Assembly: GCA_029983675.1 (NCBI GenBank)
Contig: JASBYY010000003.1
Coordinates: 62,001-126,000, forward strand
Length of the DNA stretch: 64,000 bases
Direction: 5' to 3'
Source: Bacteroidales bacterium
GTDB lineage: Bacteria; Bacteroidota; Bacteroidia; Bacteroidales; F082
Shown here: positions 18,306 through 26,685 of the stretch, piece after piece
Layout of the letters: the number at the start of each line of letters is the position of its first letter
Numbering within the stretch: the first letter of the stretch is position 1
The notes under the pieces: model-generated
Seen by the model: only the letters and a program-made list of their open reading frames with translations
Database searches by the model: none
Told to the model about the DNA's origin: nothing
Position numbers and translations under genes: made by a program

Positions 18306-18365
18306 GCTTCCGTCGGATATGATGGGGCTAAGTTATCAAAAAATGAAACAAATAGCAAAACAAAT

Positions 18366-18408
18366 CGGCTATCTTCTCAGGCAGAGCAACCGCCTTTGAG
18401 GATAGCCG
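18366..18408 (-). terminator. Terminator after the small T9SS cargo gene
   Basis: CGGCTATC (18366-18373) pairs with GATAGCCG (18401-18408), extended inside by CTCA/TGAG and AGGC/GCCT. Read on the minus strand the hairpin is followed by ATTTGTTTT. It lies 37 bases past the stop of the 18445-19104 gene and upstream of comEC. Confidence 0.7.
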
Positions 18409-18444
18409 TTATGAAATAGCGCGGGATAATACCCCGATTTACAG

Positions 18445-19104
18445 TCAGTTCACCAGCACTTTTTGGGTCATCACCCGATTGCCGTAACGCATAATGAAAA
18501 CATACATTCCTGCAGGCTTGCCTTGCAACGAATAGGCGGTTTCCGTTCGGCTTGCCGTAGCATTCAGGTCAAAAGCATCGACCTGTACGCCGCGCATATC
18601 GAACACCGAAACGCCGACATTGCCCTGCATATTGTCAAGGTGCAACACCACATCTCCCGTTGTAGGGTTGGGGGCAATTTCAACGCTCAATGTCGCGTGG
18701 TTCTCCCCAACACCATAACCATAACCGACACAAACTATCGGTATTGAATCCATGATTTCTTTTCCGTTATTAATATTCACCGTGACCTTCAAATACACCG
18801 TATCACTTTCAAAAGACAGGATTCGAAGCTCACACTGCCGCCCCTCGGAAATAATTCTCATAGGCCACACATTTGGATTCAACGTCCAGGTAACACTCTC
18901 CACTTCACCATTGGCGGCAAGACCGGCCAGGTCATACTTATAGATTTCGGTACTGATATGCGTCGGGCTGCCTCCAATAGGATGAAGGTTCCCATCGATG
19001 CTGACATCTGATGAACGGGTTTCTTCAGAAGATCCTTGCGCGCACAGCACGGTAGCCGTCGCCATAAGCAAAAGCGTTGACAATAATACGGTAAACCTTT
19101 TCAT
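18445..19104 (-). CDS. Secreted protein with T9SS type A sorting domain
   Basis: 219 residues. A Sec signal peptide (about 1-22, cleavage near VLCAQ) precedes a ~110-residue region of unknown fold. From about residue 142 there is a T9SS C-terminal domain: IAPNPTTGDVVLHLDN, then VSVFDMRGVQVDAF, then GKPAGMYVFIMRYGNRVMTQ and a short final strand ending KVLVN. Known T9SS biology: the domain directs passage through the outer membrane by PorU/PorV-type machinery and is cleaved on arrival. No catalytic motif is visible in the mature part, so the role is unknown. It is a single gene with its own terminator; the upstream 115 bases lack a clear -7 box. Confidence 0.88.
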   Translation of the reverse strand: MKRFTVLLSTLLLMATATVLCAQGSSEETRSSDVSIDGNLHPIGGSPTHISTEIYKYDLAGLAANGEVESVTWTLNPNVWPMRIISEGRQCELRILSFESDTVYLKVTVNINNGKEIMDSIPIVCVGYGYGVGENHATLSVEIAPNPTTGDVVLHLDNMQGNVGVSVFDMRGVQVDAFDLNATASRTETAYSLQGKPAGMYVFIMRYGNRVMTQKVLVN

Positions 19105-19219
19105 GATAGCACTTGATTATTACATTCCGCCCCCATCAATCGATAAGGGATTATTGAATACGGTGCGCCTATTATCAAAATCCATGCCAAAACATCATAT
19201 TCATCTAATAAGATAGCAT

Positions 19220-20353
19220 TCAGCCATTTTTATTCTCACTGCGCAAGGCCTCTGCAATGATTCCCGCCGCCTTTTTCGATGCGCCTGCCGTTCCCAATGT
19301 CATCCGCAAAGCGTCGTAATCCTCTATCAGACACTTTTGTCGTTTCGGGTTTCCGAGCATGTCTTTTAGTTCAGCCGCGATGTTTCTAGGCGTCAAGTCA
19401 TTTTGTATCAGTTCTTTTACAACTTCCTTATCCATAATCAGATTCACAAGTGAAATGTATTTCACCCGAATCAGTTTGCGTGCGATATGGTAAGAGAGGG
19501 CGTTCGCCTTGTAGCAAACCACTTCGGGGACTGCCAACAATGCCGTTTCCAAGGTTGCCGTTCCGGATGTCACAACCGCCGCACTGGCATGATGCAACAA
19601 GTCGTAGGTCTGCTTCTCCACATAACGGATGCCGCTTTTACCTATCATTTTCTTATAAAACTTCTTGTCGAGCGTAGGAGCTTTGGCGATTACAAACTGG
19701 TATTTGGGGAAAAGTGAAGCGGTTTCCAGCATGACGGAAAGGTTGCGTTTCACTTCCTGTGTACGGCTTCCCGGGAGCAATGCGATGATTTCGCGCTTGG
19801 GGTCGAGACGGTTACGCTGCACAAAAGCCGCACGTTCGCTGAACCTGCTTTTCGCCAATGCGTCGAACAAAGGATTGCCGACATAAGTGGCGTCGATTCC
19901 ATAGTTTTGAAAGAACTCCTCTTCGAAAGGAAGGATGACCAACATCTTATCGACGGTCTCCTTGATTTTTCGCACACGGCGGCGTTTCCAAGCCCACACT
20001 TGAGGCGATATGTAGTATATCACCTTGATGTGTTTATCATGGGCAAACTTAGCCATGCGGAGATTAAAGCCCGGATAATCCACCAATATAAGCGCATCGG
20101 GGCGAAAACCCAGTATGTCTTTCTTGCACTCCCTGATGTTTCTCAATATGGCCGGCAAATGGGTCAGCACCTCGGCAAAACCCATGAATGCCGTATGCCG
20201 GATGTGCTTGACCAGGGTCGCCCCCTGCCGTTTCATCATGTCGCCTCCCCAAGCACGGATGTCGGCTGCGGCATCATTTTTTTTGATCTCGGCAATCAGA
20301 TTGGAGGCATGCAAATCGCCGGAAGCTTCTCCTGCTATGATATAGTATTTCAT
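19220..20353 (-). CDS. lpxB: Lipid-A-disaccharide synthase
   Basis: 377 residues, usual length. LpxB (GT19) joins UDP-2,3-diacylglucosamine and lipid X to form the lipid A disaccharide at the inner face of the inner membrane. The N-terminal signature GEASGDLHASNLI (8-20) is intact, as are the central YYISPQVWAWKRRRVRKI and the nucleotide-binding LPGSRTQEVKRNL. The C-terminal half retains SGTATLETALLAVPEVVCYK. It is the last gene of a surE - small membrane protein - lpxB group on the minus strand. Confidence 0.96.
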   Translation of the reverse strand: MKYYIIAGEASGDLHASNLIAEIKKNDAAADIRAWGGDMMKRQGATLVKHIRHTAFMGFAEVLTHLPAILRNIRECKKDILGFRPDALILVDYPGFNLRMAKFAHDKHIKVIYYISPQVWAWKRRRVRKIKETVDKMLVILPFEEEFFQNYGIDATYVGNPLFDALAKSRFSERAAFVQRNRLDPKREIIALLPGSRTQEVKRNLSVMLETASLFPKYQFVIAKAPTLDKKFYKKMIGKSGIRYVEKQTYDLLHHASAAVVTSGTATLETALLAVPEVVCYKANALSYHIARKLIRVKYISLVNLIMDKEVVKELIQNDLTPRNIAAELKDMLGNPKRQKCLIEDYDALRMTLGTAGASKKAAGIIAEALRSENKNG

Positions 20354-20381
20354 TTCAGAGCTTTGTATTAGGAGGCAGACT

Positions 20382-20627
20382 TCACACTAAGAAAAACACG
20401 AGCAACATGCCCACAAAGGTTACCAACAGGATGCCGCGTCCTATCTTATCGTATTGCCAGCGCACCATGAGCATTCTAAACAGCACGATGCCCGGAATAA
20501 AGGCCAACAAGAAAGGCGCCCGGTGATAGGCCGCTCCCCATTGGAAAAGGCTGAGCAGCAAAAAGAAAAGCCCAAACGATGCGGCTCCGACAAGCAGCCC
20601 TATCCAAAAACTGTCTTTTATTTTCAT
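20382..20627 (-). CDS. Small multi-helix membrane protein between surE and lpxB
   Basis: 81 residues from the ATG at 20627 (MKIKDSFWIGLLVGAASFGL); a GTG at 20666 would add 13 mostly polar residues and is less likely. Three hydrophobic segments: about 8-25, 38-52 and 62-80 (ILLVTFVGMLLVFFLV at the end). I do not recognise a named family. Its position between surE and lpxB with short gaps (28 bases to lpxB) suggests co-expression and perhaps a role in lipid A or envelope assembly, but this is inference from context only. Confidence 0.75.
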   Translation of the reverse strand: MKIKDSFWIGLLVGAASFGLFFLLLSLFQWGAAYHRAPFLLAFIPGIVLFRMLMVRWQYDKIGRGILLVTFVGMLLVFFLV

Positions 20628-20727
20628 CTTGTCAAAATTCAAACGATTATTCTTTTTTTCTAACACTAAAACACATACCTGCGACTTTCAAGCATGTTTT
20701 GCGGCAAAGCATCCCGTTCCCCTATTA

Positions 20728-21516
20728 TCAACCCCCTTTCATGCACAAATGCGTGTAATCGCACAATGCGGTCATCCTATCGTGCACCGTCCAGTCAAAG
20801 CCTGTCGGGACGATGGACACATAATTGTCCTGCAACGCCACAATATCGGTGTCATTGCCTTCATCCTGATAGACAAACTCGCCACCCAAGTCATAGTAGG
20901 GTTCGCCGTTTTCATCATAATGATCTTCAAACAACTCCGCCCATCGCGCCTTGGCCTGACGGCAGATGCGGACACCCTTGATCGGGTTTTCGCTACGTTT
21001 GGGAAAATTCACGTTGAGACAGACACCGTCCGGAAGTCCCTTTTCGAGTGCCTGCCGCGTAATGCCAACGATGTAGTCGTCAAGATGACTGAAATCGGCA
21101 TCGGCATCGTAGCAGTCGAGGCTGAATCCCACAGCAGGGATGCCATTCATACGCGCCTCGATAACCGCGGCCATGGTACCTGAATAAATCACGTTGACCG
21201 AAGCATTCGAGCCGTGATTAATGCCCGAAACAACGAGGTCGGGACGGCAATGCATCACCTTTTGGTAACCCAATTTCACACAATCCACCGGCGTGCCATT
21301 GCAGACGAAAACCCGATAGGCGCCAGCCCTTTCGACGGGCTTCACACGAAGATGGTTTTGTGTCGTGATGGAATGGCCTTGGGCCGACATCACCCTTTCG
21401 GTAGAAATCACGGTGACTTCGCCCACCCTGCACATCAATTCGGCGAGCTTATGCAATCCCTTGGCCTGATAGCCATCGTCATTGGTTACAAGAATCTGTG
21501 GTCTTTTATCTTGCAT
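20728..21516 (-). CDS. surE: 5'/3'-nucleotidase SurE
   Basis: 262 residues from the ATG at 21516 (MQDKRPQILVTNDDGYQAKG); another ATG three codons upstream (21525) is possible, but the -7 box at 21535-21542 would leave almost no leader. The metal-binding pair sits in TNDDG (Asp13-Asp14). The SAQGHSIT serine and the SGINHGSN asparagine, also metal ligands in the family, are present. SurE dephosphorylates nucleoside 5'- and 3'-monophosphates and short polyphosphates in the cytoplasm. It leads the surE - small membrane protein - lpxB group. Confidence 0.95.
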   Translation of the reverse strand: MQDKRPQILVTNDDGYQAKGLHKLAELMCRVGEVTVISTERVMSAQGHSITTQNHLRVKPVERAGAYRVFVCNGTPVDCVKLGYQKVMHCRPDLVVSGINHGSNASVNVIYSGTMAAVIEARMNGIPAVGFSLDCYDADADFSHLDDYIVGITRQALEKGLPDGVCLNVNFPKRSENPIKGVRICRQAKARWAELFEDHYDENGEPYYDLGGEFVYQDEGNDTDIVALQDNYVSIVPTGFDWTVHDRMTALCDYTHLCMKGG

Positions 21517-21534
21517 TTGAAACATTTCAGGCTG

Positions 21535-21542
21535 CAAAGATA
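21535..21542 (-). promoter_or_regulatory. -7 box for surE
   Basis: Minus strand TATCTTTG, an exact TAnnTTTG. Predicted start near 21528 gives a leader of about 12 bases to the ATG at 21516. I see no convincing -33 TTTG; the MITE-like repeat starts just upstream. Confidence 0.6.
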
Positions 21543-21560
21543 GCGTTTTTAAGGACAACT

Positions 21561-21805
21561 AAGAAGCTGTTTTGAGTTGTTTCGAGTTGAGTTGATAGGG
21601 GTTTTGAGTTCATTTTGTTCATCGTGGAGCGTAGCATAGCGGGCTATGTGAGCGAGACGGTGGGCAAAATGAGCCAAAAGAACATCAAATCAACCGAAAA
21701 CAAAGGGAATAATTTCCGAAATAATTCAATAATAACTTTGTTGTAAGAATTAGCTACGCTGAATGCACAGCATTTCAAAACTGCTTCTAAATTCAAAACT
21801 GCTTC
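21561..21805. repeat. MITE-like element with terminal inverted repeats
   Basis: GAAGCTGTTTTGAGTT (21563-21578) faces two inverted copies, TTCAAAACTGCTTC at 21774-21787 and 21792-21805. The last copy is the 3' end and stop of maf. Inside, CATTTTG (21612-21618) and CAAAATG (about 21665-21671) form a second inverted pair around a GC-rich imperfect palindrome (GCATAGCGGGCTATGT). GTTTTGAGTT recurs at 21569 and 21601. No open frame of note. The structure fits a small non-autonomous mobile element or an intergenic repeat family; copy number elsewhere in the genome is unknown. Confidence 0.55.
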
Positions 21806-22374
21806 AACACTTGGTACAAACGGCGGGTTGGAAGTCCCATCACATTATAGAACGACCCGTTCAAGCCGGAGATACCCACATAACCTATCCACTCCTGAAT
21901 GCCGTATGATCCCGCCTTATCATAAGGGCGATAGCGATCGACGTAATAGGCCATTTCATCGGCATCGATTTCGGCGAAACGCACAGCCGATTTCGCGCTG
22001 AAAGTCTTGGAACGCGATGCACTCCGCACCGTGACCCCCGTAACCACATGGTGGCGTTTCCCCGAGAGCATACCGAGCATACGCAAGGCATCGTCGCGGT
22101 CAACAGGCTTGCCCAGAATCTCGTTTCCGGCAAGCACAATGGTATCGGCCGTGATAAGCAGAAACGACGCAGGGAGTTCCTCTTGTGCAAAAGCCATGGA
22201 CTTTTGGCGGCTAAGAAAAGCCGGTACTTTTTCAGGCGACAAGGTGGCAGAAAAGATTTCAGGCGTTTCCTTGGTCATCACCGTAAAATCAAGCCCCATG
22301 CCACGCAACAACTCTTGTCGGCGCGGCGACTTGGACGCAAGAACGACTTGATAGCTTTTCAAATTGTCCAGCAT
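21793..22374 (-). CDS. maf: Maf family nucleoside triphosphate pyrophosphatase
   Basis: 193 residues. The N-terminal signature LASKSPRRQELL (12-23) and the catalytic ITADTIVLAGNEILGKP are intact. The family hydrolyses non-canonical or dTTP/UTP-type nucleotides to monophosphates and has been linked to division arrest. It follows kdsC by 12 bases, so the two are co-transcribed. Its last codons and stop (GAAGCAGTTTTGA) coincide with one arm of the adjacent repeat, which means the repeat either inserted at, or copied, the gene's end. Confidence 0.93.
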   Translation of the reverse strand: MLDNLKSYQVVLASKSPRRQELLRGMGLDFTVMTKETPEIFSATLSPEKVPAFLSRQKSMAFAQEELPASFLLITADTIVLAGNEILGKPVDRDDALRMLGMLSGKRHHVVTGVTVRSASRSKTFSAKSAVRFAEIDADEMAYYVDRYRPYDKAGSYGIQEWIGYVGISGLNGSFYNVMGLPTRRLYQVLKQF

Positions 22375-22386
22375 AACACCATCTTT

Positions 22387-22908
22387 TTACCAATAATGAG
22401 CCACATCCGACATCCACTTGCCTTGCACTTTGAGCGTCTGCTCGATGACATCGCGGGCACATCCGCGCCCACCGCCCAAATGACTGATGTAAACGCAAAT
22501 ATCCATTATTTCTTTCGCCGCATCGGCAGGACACACCGGAACACCCACCATTTGCATCACGCGATAGTCGGGAATATCGTCGCCCATATAAACGATTTGC
22601 GAAGCGTCAAGGTGCTTTTCGGCCATATATTCTTTCAGCTTGGCCACCTTGTCGGGCACACCCGTATAGACATCCGTCACGCCGAGACTGTGCATCCTGA
22701 TAACCGTAGTGGGACAAACCGCTCCCGAAATAACGGCAACATGGTACCCCAATTTCACGGCCAGCTGCAAGGCATATCCGTCTTTCACATTCGACAAGCG
22801 CAACGCCTCGCCTTGGGCATCCACCAGCACCGAACCATCGGTGAGCACGCCATCGTAGTCAAAAATGAAAGTGGTGACGGCAGGAAGTAATGCTTTGAAA
22901 TTGCTCAT
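22387..22908 (-). CDS. kdsC: 3-deoxy-D-manno-octulosonate 8-phosphate phosphatase (KdsC type HAD)
   Basis: 173 residues, the length of a cap-less HAD-IIIA phosphatase. HAD motif I DYDGVLTD (17-24, nucleophile Asp17), motif II ISGA, the motif III lysine in VPDKVAKL and motif IV MGDDIPD are all present. The C-terminal GGGRGCARDVIEQTL matches the KdsC tail that closes the active site of the neighbouring subunit. The enzyme makes free Kdo for the lipopolysaccharide core. A related sugar-phosphate phosphatase cannot be excluded without a phylogeny. Together with lpxB nearby it fits an LPS-synthesis neighbourhood. Confidence 0.88.
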   Translation of the reverse strand: MSNFKALLPAVTTFIFDYDGVLTDGSVLVDAQGEALRLSNVKDGYALQLAVKLGYHVAVISGAVCPTTVIRMHSLGVTDVYTGVPDKVAKLKEYMAEKHLDASQIVYMGDDIPDYRVMQMVGVPVCPADAAKEIMDICVYISHLGGGRGCARDVIEQTLKVQGKWMSDVAHYW

Positions 22909-23301
22909 TGCATAATTATATTATATTCAACTTATTACAAAATAACCTCACAAAAGCAAAACCTTTGTTTTCGATGCACGAAGATAAGGATTTTTTGAAC
23001 CGACAGGTTTGGATAAATCTTGCAACCGACATTTTTATGCACTATACAGCCATATTAAGAAACAACTTCACCATGAGCTATTGGCAGTATTCATAAAGAA
23101 CAACAACATTCCTTCCTTTTGCCATAAGACCTTGGAAAGTTTTTGACGGTGCCTGGTATGCGGGTGAAGTCATGGCAAGTGAAACCGCAAAAAGCGCTGA
23201 AAAGCAAGAAGAAACAAATAATTACAAGTTTGTGTCAACAACTTTAATATAAAAGAAATAAAATGCCTAATTTTGCAACTGCATTATACAACTAAATAAA
23301 G
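22909..23301. other. Intergenic region between the divergent kdsC and rsfS genes
   Basis: About 390 bases. A TAATTTTG -7 box at 23268-23275 serves rsfS. On the kdsC side I find no exact TAnnTTTG; TTATTTTG near 22937-22944 on the minus strand is one base off. One short plus-strand open frame (22908-23096) has no protein-like character. No repeat or riboswitch-like structure is evident. Confidence 0.55.
23268..23275 (+). promoter_or_regulatory. -7 box for rsfS-ftsH-LUD operon
   Basis: TAATTTTG matches TAnnTTTG exactly and lies 26 bases before the rsfS ATG. The upstream TTTG at 23229-23232 is too distant (35 bases) to be a normal -33 element. Likely promoter of the three-gene operon. Confidence 0.6.
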
Positions 23302-23679
23302 ATGAGGATTAGACACCAGTCTGACAACACGGAACAGATTGTGGCATTGGCAGTTGAAGCCATAGAATCTGTAAAAGGAAAAGAAATCACAACATTGGAT
23401 TTACGCGAAATCGGCACATCGGTGACGGATTATTTCGTCATCTGCCATGCCAATTCCAAGACACAAGTCGATGCCATTGCCGATAAAGTGGTGAATCATG
23501 TGTTTGATGGTGTCAAGGTCAAGCCCTATCACATCGAGGGACGAGACAATACGGAATGGATTTTGATAGACTTTGTGGACGTGGTCGTTCACGTCTTCCT
23601 GCAATCGGCACGCAGCTTCTACAATTTAGAAGAGTTATGGGCTGACGCGGAAAGAATCGTAAGAGAAAAAGACGACTAA
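23302..23679 (+). CDS. rsfS: Ribosomal silencing factor RsfS
   Basis: 125 residues, usual length. Family signature at residues 24-60: ITTLDLREIGTSVTDYFVIC, followed by ANSKTQVDAIADKV and the conserved WILIDFVDVVVHVFL. RsfS binds ribosomal protein L14 and blocks joining of the subunits, lowering translation in poor growth. The ATG at 23302 follows a good -7 box. ftsH starts 35 bases after the stop on the same strand, a pairing I know to be common in the phylum. Confidence 0.95.
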   Translation: MRIRHQSDNTEQIVALAVEAIESVKGKEITTLDLREIGTSVTDYFVICHANSKTQVDAIADKVVNHVFDGVKVKPYHIEGRDNTEWILIDFVDVVVHVFLQSARSFYNLEELWADAERIVREKDD

Positions 23680-23714
23680 TTGTTTCAAAACCTACACAGA
23701 CTTAGAACTTTAGA

Positions 23715-25712
23715 ATGGAAGAACAAAACAGCAACCCACCTGGACCCCAACCCCAGCATACACCCAACAGAAAACCCGGGAAGAAACGCCGGCTCTCTTT
23801 ATATTGGCTTTATGCCATATTGGCAGTTCTGTTGATCGGCTTTAATTTATGGGGGCCTTCTAAGGGATCGCAAGAGAAAATCGATCAGGGGAAATTAATC
23901 GACTTGCTCAAAAACGAGCAAATCCAGCGCATTGACCTTGTCAATAAGGAAACCGCCGAGATTTACTTGAATAGCAAAGGCCTATCAGCGCATTTCCCTG
24001 ACATGACACCCAATAAAAAGGGGACGACGGAATCGCCGAGCTATACCTATAACATCGGATCATTAGAGCGTTTCGAGGAATTGGTACAGACTACCCAAGA
24101 AGGACTACCAAAGCCCGTATATATCAACAACGTCAGCAAAAAAAGCTGGGGATGGGAGTTTCTCATCGGCTGGCTACCGCTCATTGCGCTGATTCTTATA
24201 TGGGTCGTCATTTTCCGACAGATTGGCCGTGGCGGTGCAGGGGGCGGACAGATTTTCAGTATCGGCAAGTCGAAAGCCCAGCTGTTCGACAAGGACAACA
24301 TCCCCGTCAACGTCACATTCAAGGATGTCGCCGGATTGGAAGAAGCCAAGGTCGAAATCATGGAAATCGTTGATTTTCTGAAAAATCCAGAGAAATACAC
24401 CAAGTTAGGCGGCAAGATTCCAAAGGGCGTGCTCTTAGTAGGCCCTCCCGGAACAGGAAAGACCTTGCTGGCCAAATCTGTGGCCGGTGAAGCCAACGTG
24501 CCGTTTTTCAGCATCTCCGGATCTGACTTCGTGGAAATGTTCGTCGGCGTGGGTGCTTCCCGTGTGCGCGACCTTTTCAAAAACGCAAAAGAAAAATCGC
24601 CTTGCATCATCTTTATCGATGAAATAGATGCCATTGGCCGCGCCAGAGGCAAGAACCCCATCAACGGCGGCAACGACGAACGCGAGAGCACCTTGAACCA
24701 GTTACTGACCGAAATGGATGGTTTCGGCACCAATTCAGGTGTCATCGTGCTGGCCGCCACCAACCGTGCCGACATTCTCGACAAAGCCCTCATGCGTGCC
24801 GGACGCTTCGACCGGCAAATCTATATCGAACTGCCCGACCTCGTTGGTAGAAGGGAGATTTTCGAGGTGCACATGCGCAACCTCAAACTGGGCAACGATG
24901 TTGACCGTGAGTTCCTCGCCCGCCAAACGCCCGGTTTCTCCGGCGCCGACATCGCCAATGTGTGCAACGAAGCCGCACTTATGGCAGCCCGCAACGGCAA
25001 GGACCAAATCGAAAAGCAGGATTTCCTGGATGCCATCGACCGCATCATCGGAGGTCTGGAAAAGAAAAACAAGATTATCACTGCCGACGAGAAGAAAGTC
25101 ATCGCTTTCCACGAGGCGGGACACGCTACTACGAGCTGGCTGTTGCAATATGCGCATCCGCTGGTGAAAGTCACCATAGTGCCCCGCGGCAAATCACTCG
25201 GTGCCGCATGGTACCTGCCCGAAGAGCGACAGATTACCACCAAGGAACAGATGTATCACGAGATGATTGCCACTTTGGGTGGACGCGCCTCGGAGCAAGT
25301 GATTTTCGGACAAATCTCTACGGGCGCCTTATCCGACCTCGAAAAGGTCACCAAACAAGCCTACGCCATGGTGACTTACTATGGTCTCAACGAAGTGATT
25401 GGCAATATCAGCTATTACGATTCCAGTGGCCAACAAGACTTCTCCATTACGAAACCTTTCAGCGAAAAGACGGCGGAAGTCATCGACCAGGAAATCAGCA
25501 AACTGATTGAAAGCGCTTATCAGGAAGCCATCGACATATTGAAGGATCATCGCGACGGCCTCACCCGTCTGGCCGAGAAACTCATCGAAAAGGAAGTCAT
25601 CTTCAGCGAAGACCTTGAGCAAATTTTCGGGAAAAGACCTTGGGACAAGGAAACGGAGAGCGAAAAGCTCATCGACAAGCCGAAAGAAGACGTTTCTGAA
25701 AACCTCATTTGA
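23715..25712 (+). CDS. ftsH: ATP-dependent zinc metalloprotease FtsH
   Basis: 665 residues. N-terminal membrane helix about 27-45 (SLYWLYAILAVLLIGFNLW), a periplasmic loop, a second helix about 145-168 (EFLIGWLPLIALILIWVVIF), then the AAA+ module: Walker A GPPGTGKT (243-250), Walker B IIFIDEIDAIG, and the second-region-of-homology arginines in MRAGRFDRQIY. The M41 protease zinc site is HEAGH (466-470), with the third ligand in the downstream SDLEKVT helix. It degrades misfolded membrane proteins and short-lived regulators from the inner-membrane surface. The LUD gene begins one base after the stop. Confidence 0.97.
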   Translation: MEEQNSNPPGPQPQHTPNRKPGKKRRLSLYWLYAILAVLLIGFNLWGPSKGSQEKIDQGKLIDLLKNEQIQRIDLVNKETAEIYLNSKGLSAHFPDMTPNKKGTTESPSYTYNIGSLERFEELVQTTQEGLPKPVYINNVSKKSWGWEFLIGWLPLIALILIWVVIFRQIGRGGAGGGQIFSIGKSKAQLFDKDNIPVNVTFKDVAGLEEAKVEIMEIVDFLKNPEKYTKLGGKIPKGVLLVGPPGTGKTLLAKSVAGEANVPFFSISGSDFVEMFVGVGASRVRDLFKNAKEKSPCIIFIDEIDAIGRARGKNPINGGNDERESTLNQLLTEMDGFGTNSGVIVLAATNRADILDKALMRAGRFDRQIYIELPDLVGRREIFEVHMRNLKLGNDVDREFLARQTPGFSGADIANVCNEAALMAARNGKDQIEKQDFLDAIDRIIGGLEKKNKIITADEKKVIAFHEAGHATTSWLLQYAHPLVKVTIVPRGKSLGAAWYLPEERQITTKEQMYHEMIATLGGRASEQVIFGQISTGALSDLEKVTKQAYAMVTYYGLNEVIGNISYYDSSGQQDFSITKPFSEKTAEVIDQEISKLIESAYQEAIDILKDHRDGLTRLAEKLIEKEVIFSEDLEQIFGKRPWDKETESEKLIDKPKEDVSENLI

Positions 25713-25713
25713 C

Positions 25714-26382
25714 ATGGCTTGGAGCGGAGAGGACAGAAAGGGAGTAACCAACAAGGAACAAATCCTGGCCAAGGTGCGCAATGCCATCATTGAGAAGCCC
25801 GAAGCGGTTTTCAAGGACATCGACCAGCACAGCGACACTTGGGTGCCTATCAGCGAGGAGGATGGCACGGCCATCACCTTTGTGCAGCATTTCAAGGACC
25901 AAGGCGGCATCTTCATCTATTTGGAGAGCGAACAGGAACTCGCCGACTGCCTGCGCCAATTAGTTCCCGAAAACGAATGGGAGCCTTTATGGTGCACCAG
26001 CCCCGACATTCAAGAACTGTTGAAAAAATACGGCATTCCCTACACGACCGGAACACAACGCAATCCGAAACAGAAACTGGTCAGCATCACAGGATGTGAG
26101 TGCTTGGTGGCGCAAACAGGAAGTGTTGTCGTTTCGGAAGCTATGACCCGCTCGCGCACCGCCTATACCCTCCCCGATGTCCATCTTATTGTTGCCCGTA
26201 GCGAACAGATAGTGCCCGGATTGAAAGAAGCCTTTGTGCAACTGCAAGAGCGTTACGATGAGACCCATCCGTCTCAGCTTGCCATCATCACAGGCATCAG
26301 CCGCACGACTGACATTGAACAAATGCCCATTTATGGCGTAAATGGCGCCAAACAGATTGCCGTATTCCTTGTGGATGAATGA
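25714..26382 (+). CDS. LUD domain (LutC/YkgG-like) protein
   Basis: 222 residues from the ATG at 25714 (MAWSGEDRKGVTNKEQILAK). The frame continues upstream inside ftsH, but the ATG one base after the ftsH stop is the natural coupled start. The LUD core includes the signature ITGCECLVAQTGSVVV and the terminal IITGISRTTDIEQMP. In LutC/LldG, LUD proteins take part in lactate oxidation with LutA and LutB, which are not in this window. Context (rsfS-ftsH-LUD) gives no lactate link, so the activity is unassigned. No cdsA follows, although that is a common neighbour in related genomes. Confidence 0.85.
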   Translation: MAWSGEDRKGVTNKEQILAKVRNAIIEKPEAVFKDIDQHSDTWVPISEEDGTAITFVQHFKDQGGIFIYLESEQELADCLRQLVPENEWEPLWCTSPDIQELLKKYGIPYTTGTQRNPKQKLVSITGCECLVAQTGSVVVSEAMTRSRTAYTLPDVHLIVARSEQIVPGLKEAFVQLQERYDETHPSQLAIITGISRTTDIEQMPIYGVNGAKQIAVFLVDE

Positions 26383-26483
26383 GGATGATAACTGTCAGCC
26401 ATTGGCCGTTTGTCAATAGGCTGCTTTTGTTCCGCTTGCTTTTATAGCCCCGACCATCATGGGTCATGCTGTCCGGCTGGCTT

Positions 26484-26651
26484 CTACTCTTTGATGAACT
26501 TTCCTTTCAGAATTTCCTTTTCCGAGTTGTAAATCCGATAGGCGTACACACCTGCGGGCAAACCACCCACACCTACAGTGAGCACATTGCCTTGGCCGCG
26601 GATGATGCGGTCCACGCGGGGACAAATCGAGCAATCAGGGCAGCACCCGCT
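26484..26651 (-). pseudogene. Relic of a T9SS type A cargo protein
   Basis: On the minus strand this frame ends VGVGGLPAGVYAYRIYNSEK, then EILKGKFIKE and a stop: the last strands of a T9SS C-terminal sorting domain (pattern GLPAGVYAYRI...G-F-KE). Two in-frame stops (26652-26657) lie immediately upstream and no long open frame extends it. A nearby out-of-frame ATG (MKRVLP) looks like a lost signal-peptide start. The simplest reading is a gene reduced by internal deletion and frameshift to its 3' end. It lies between the LUD gene and moxR. Confidence 0.6.
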
Positions 26652-26685
26652 TCATCACCTCCACAACCATGCTTCAGTAAAGTCT

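Noticed and set aside
22975..23096. Short plus-strand open frame in the kdsC-rsfS gap
   Set aside because: No recognisable protein features, no promoter placement, low-complexity AT-rich sequence.
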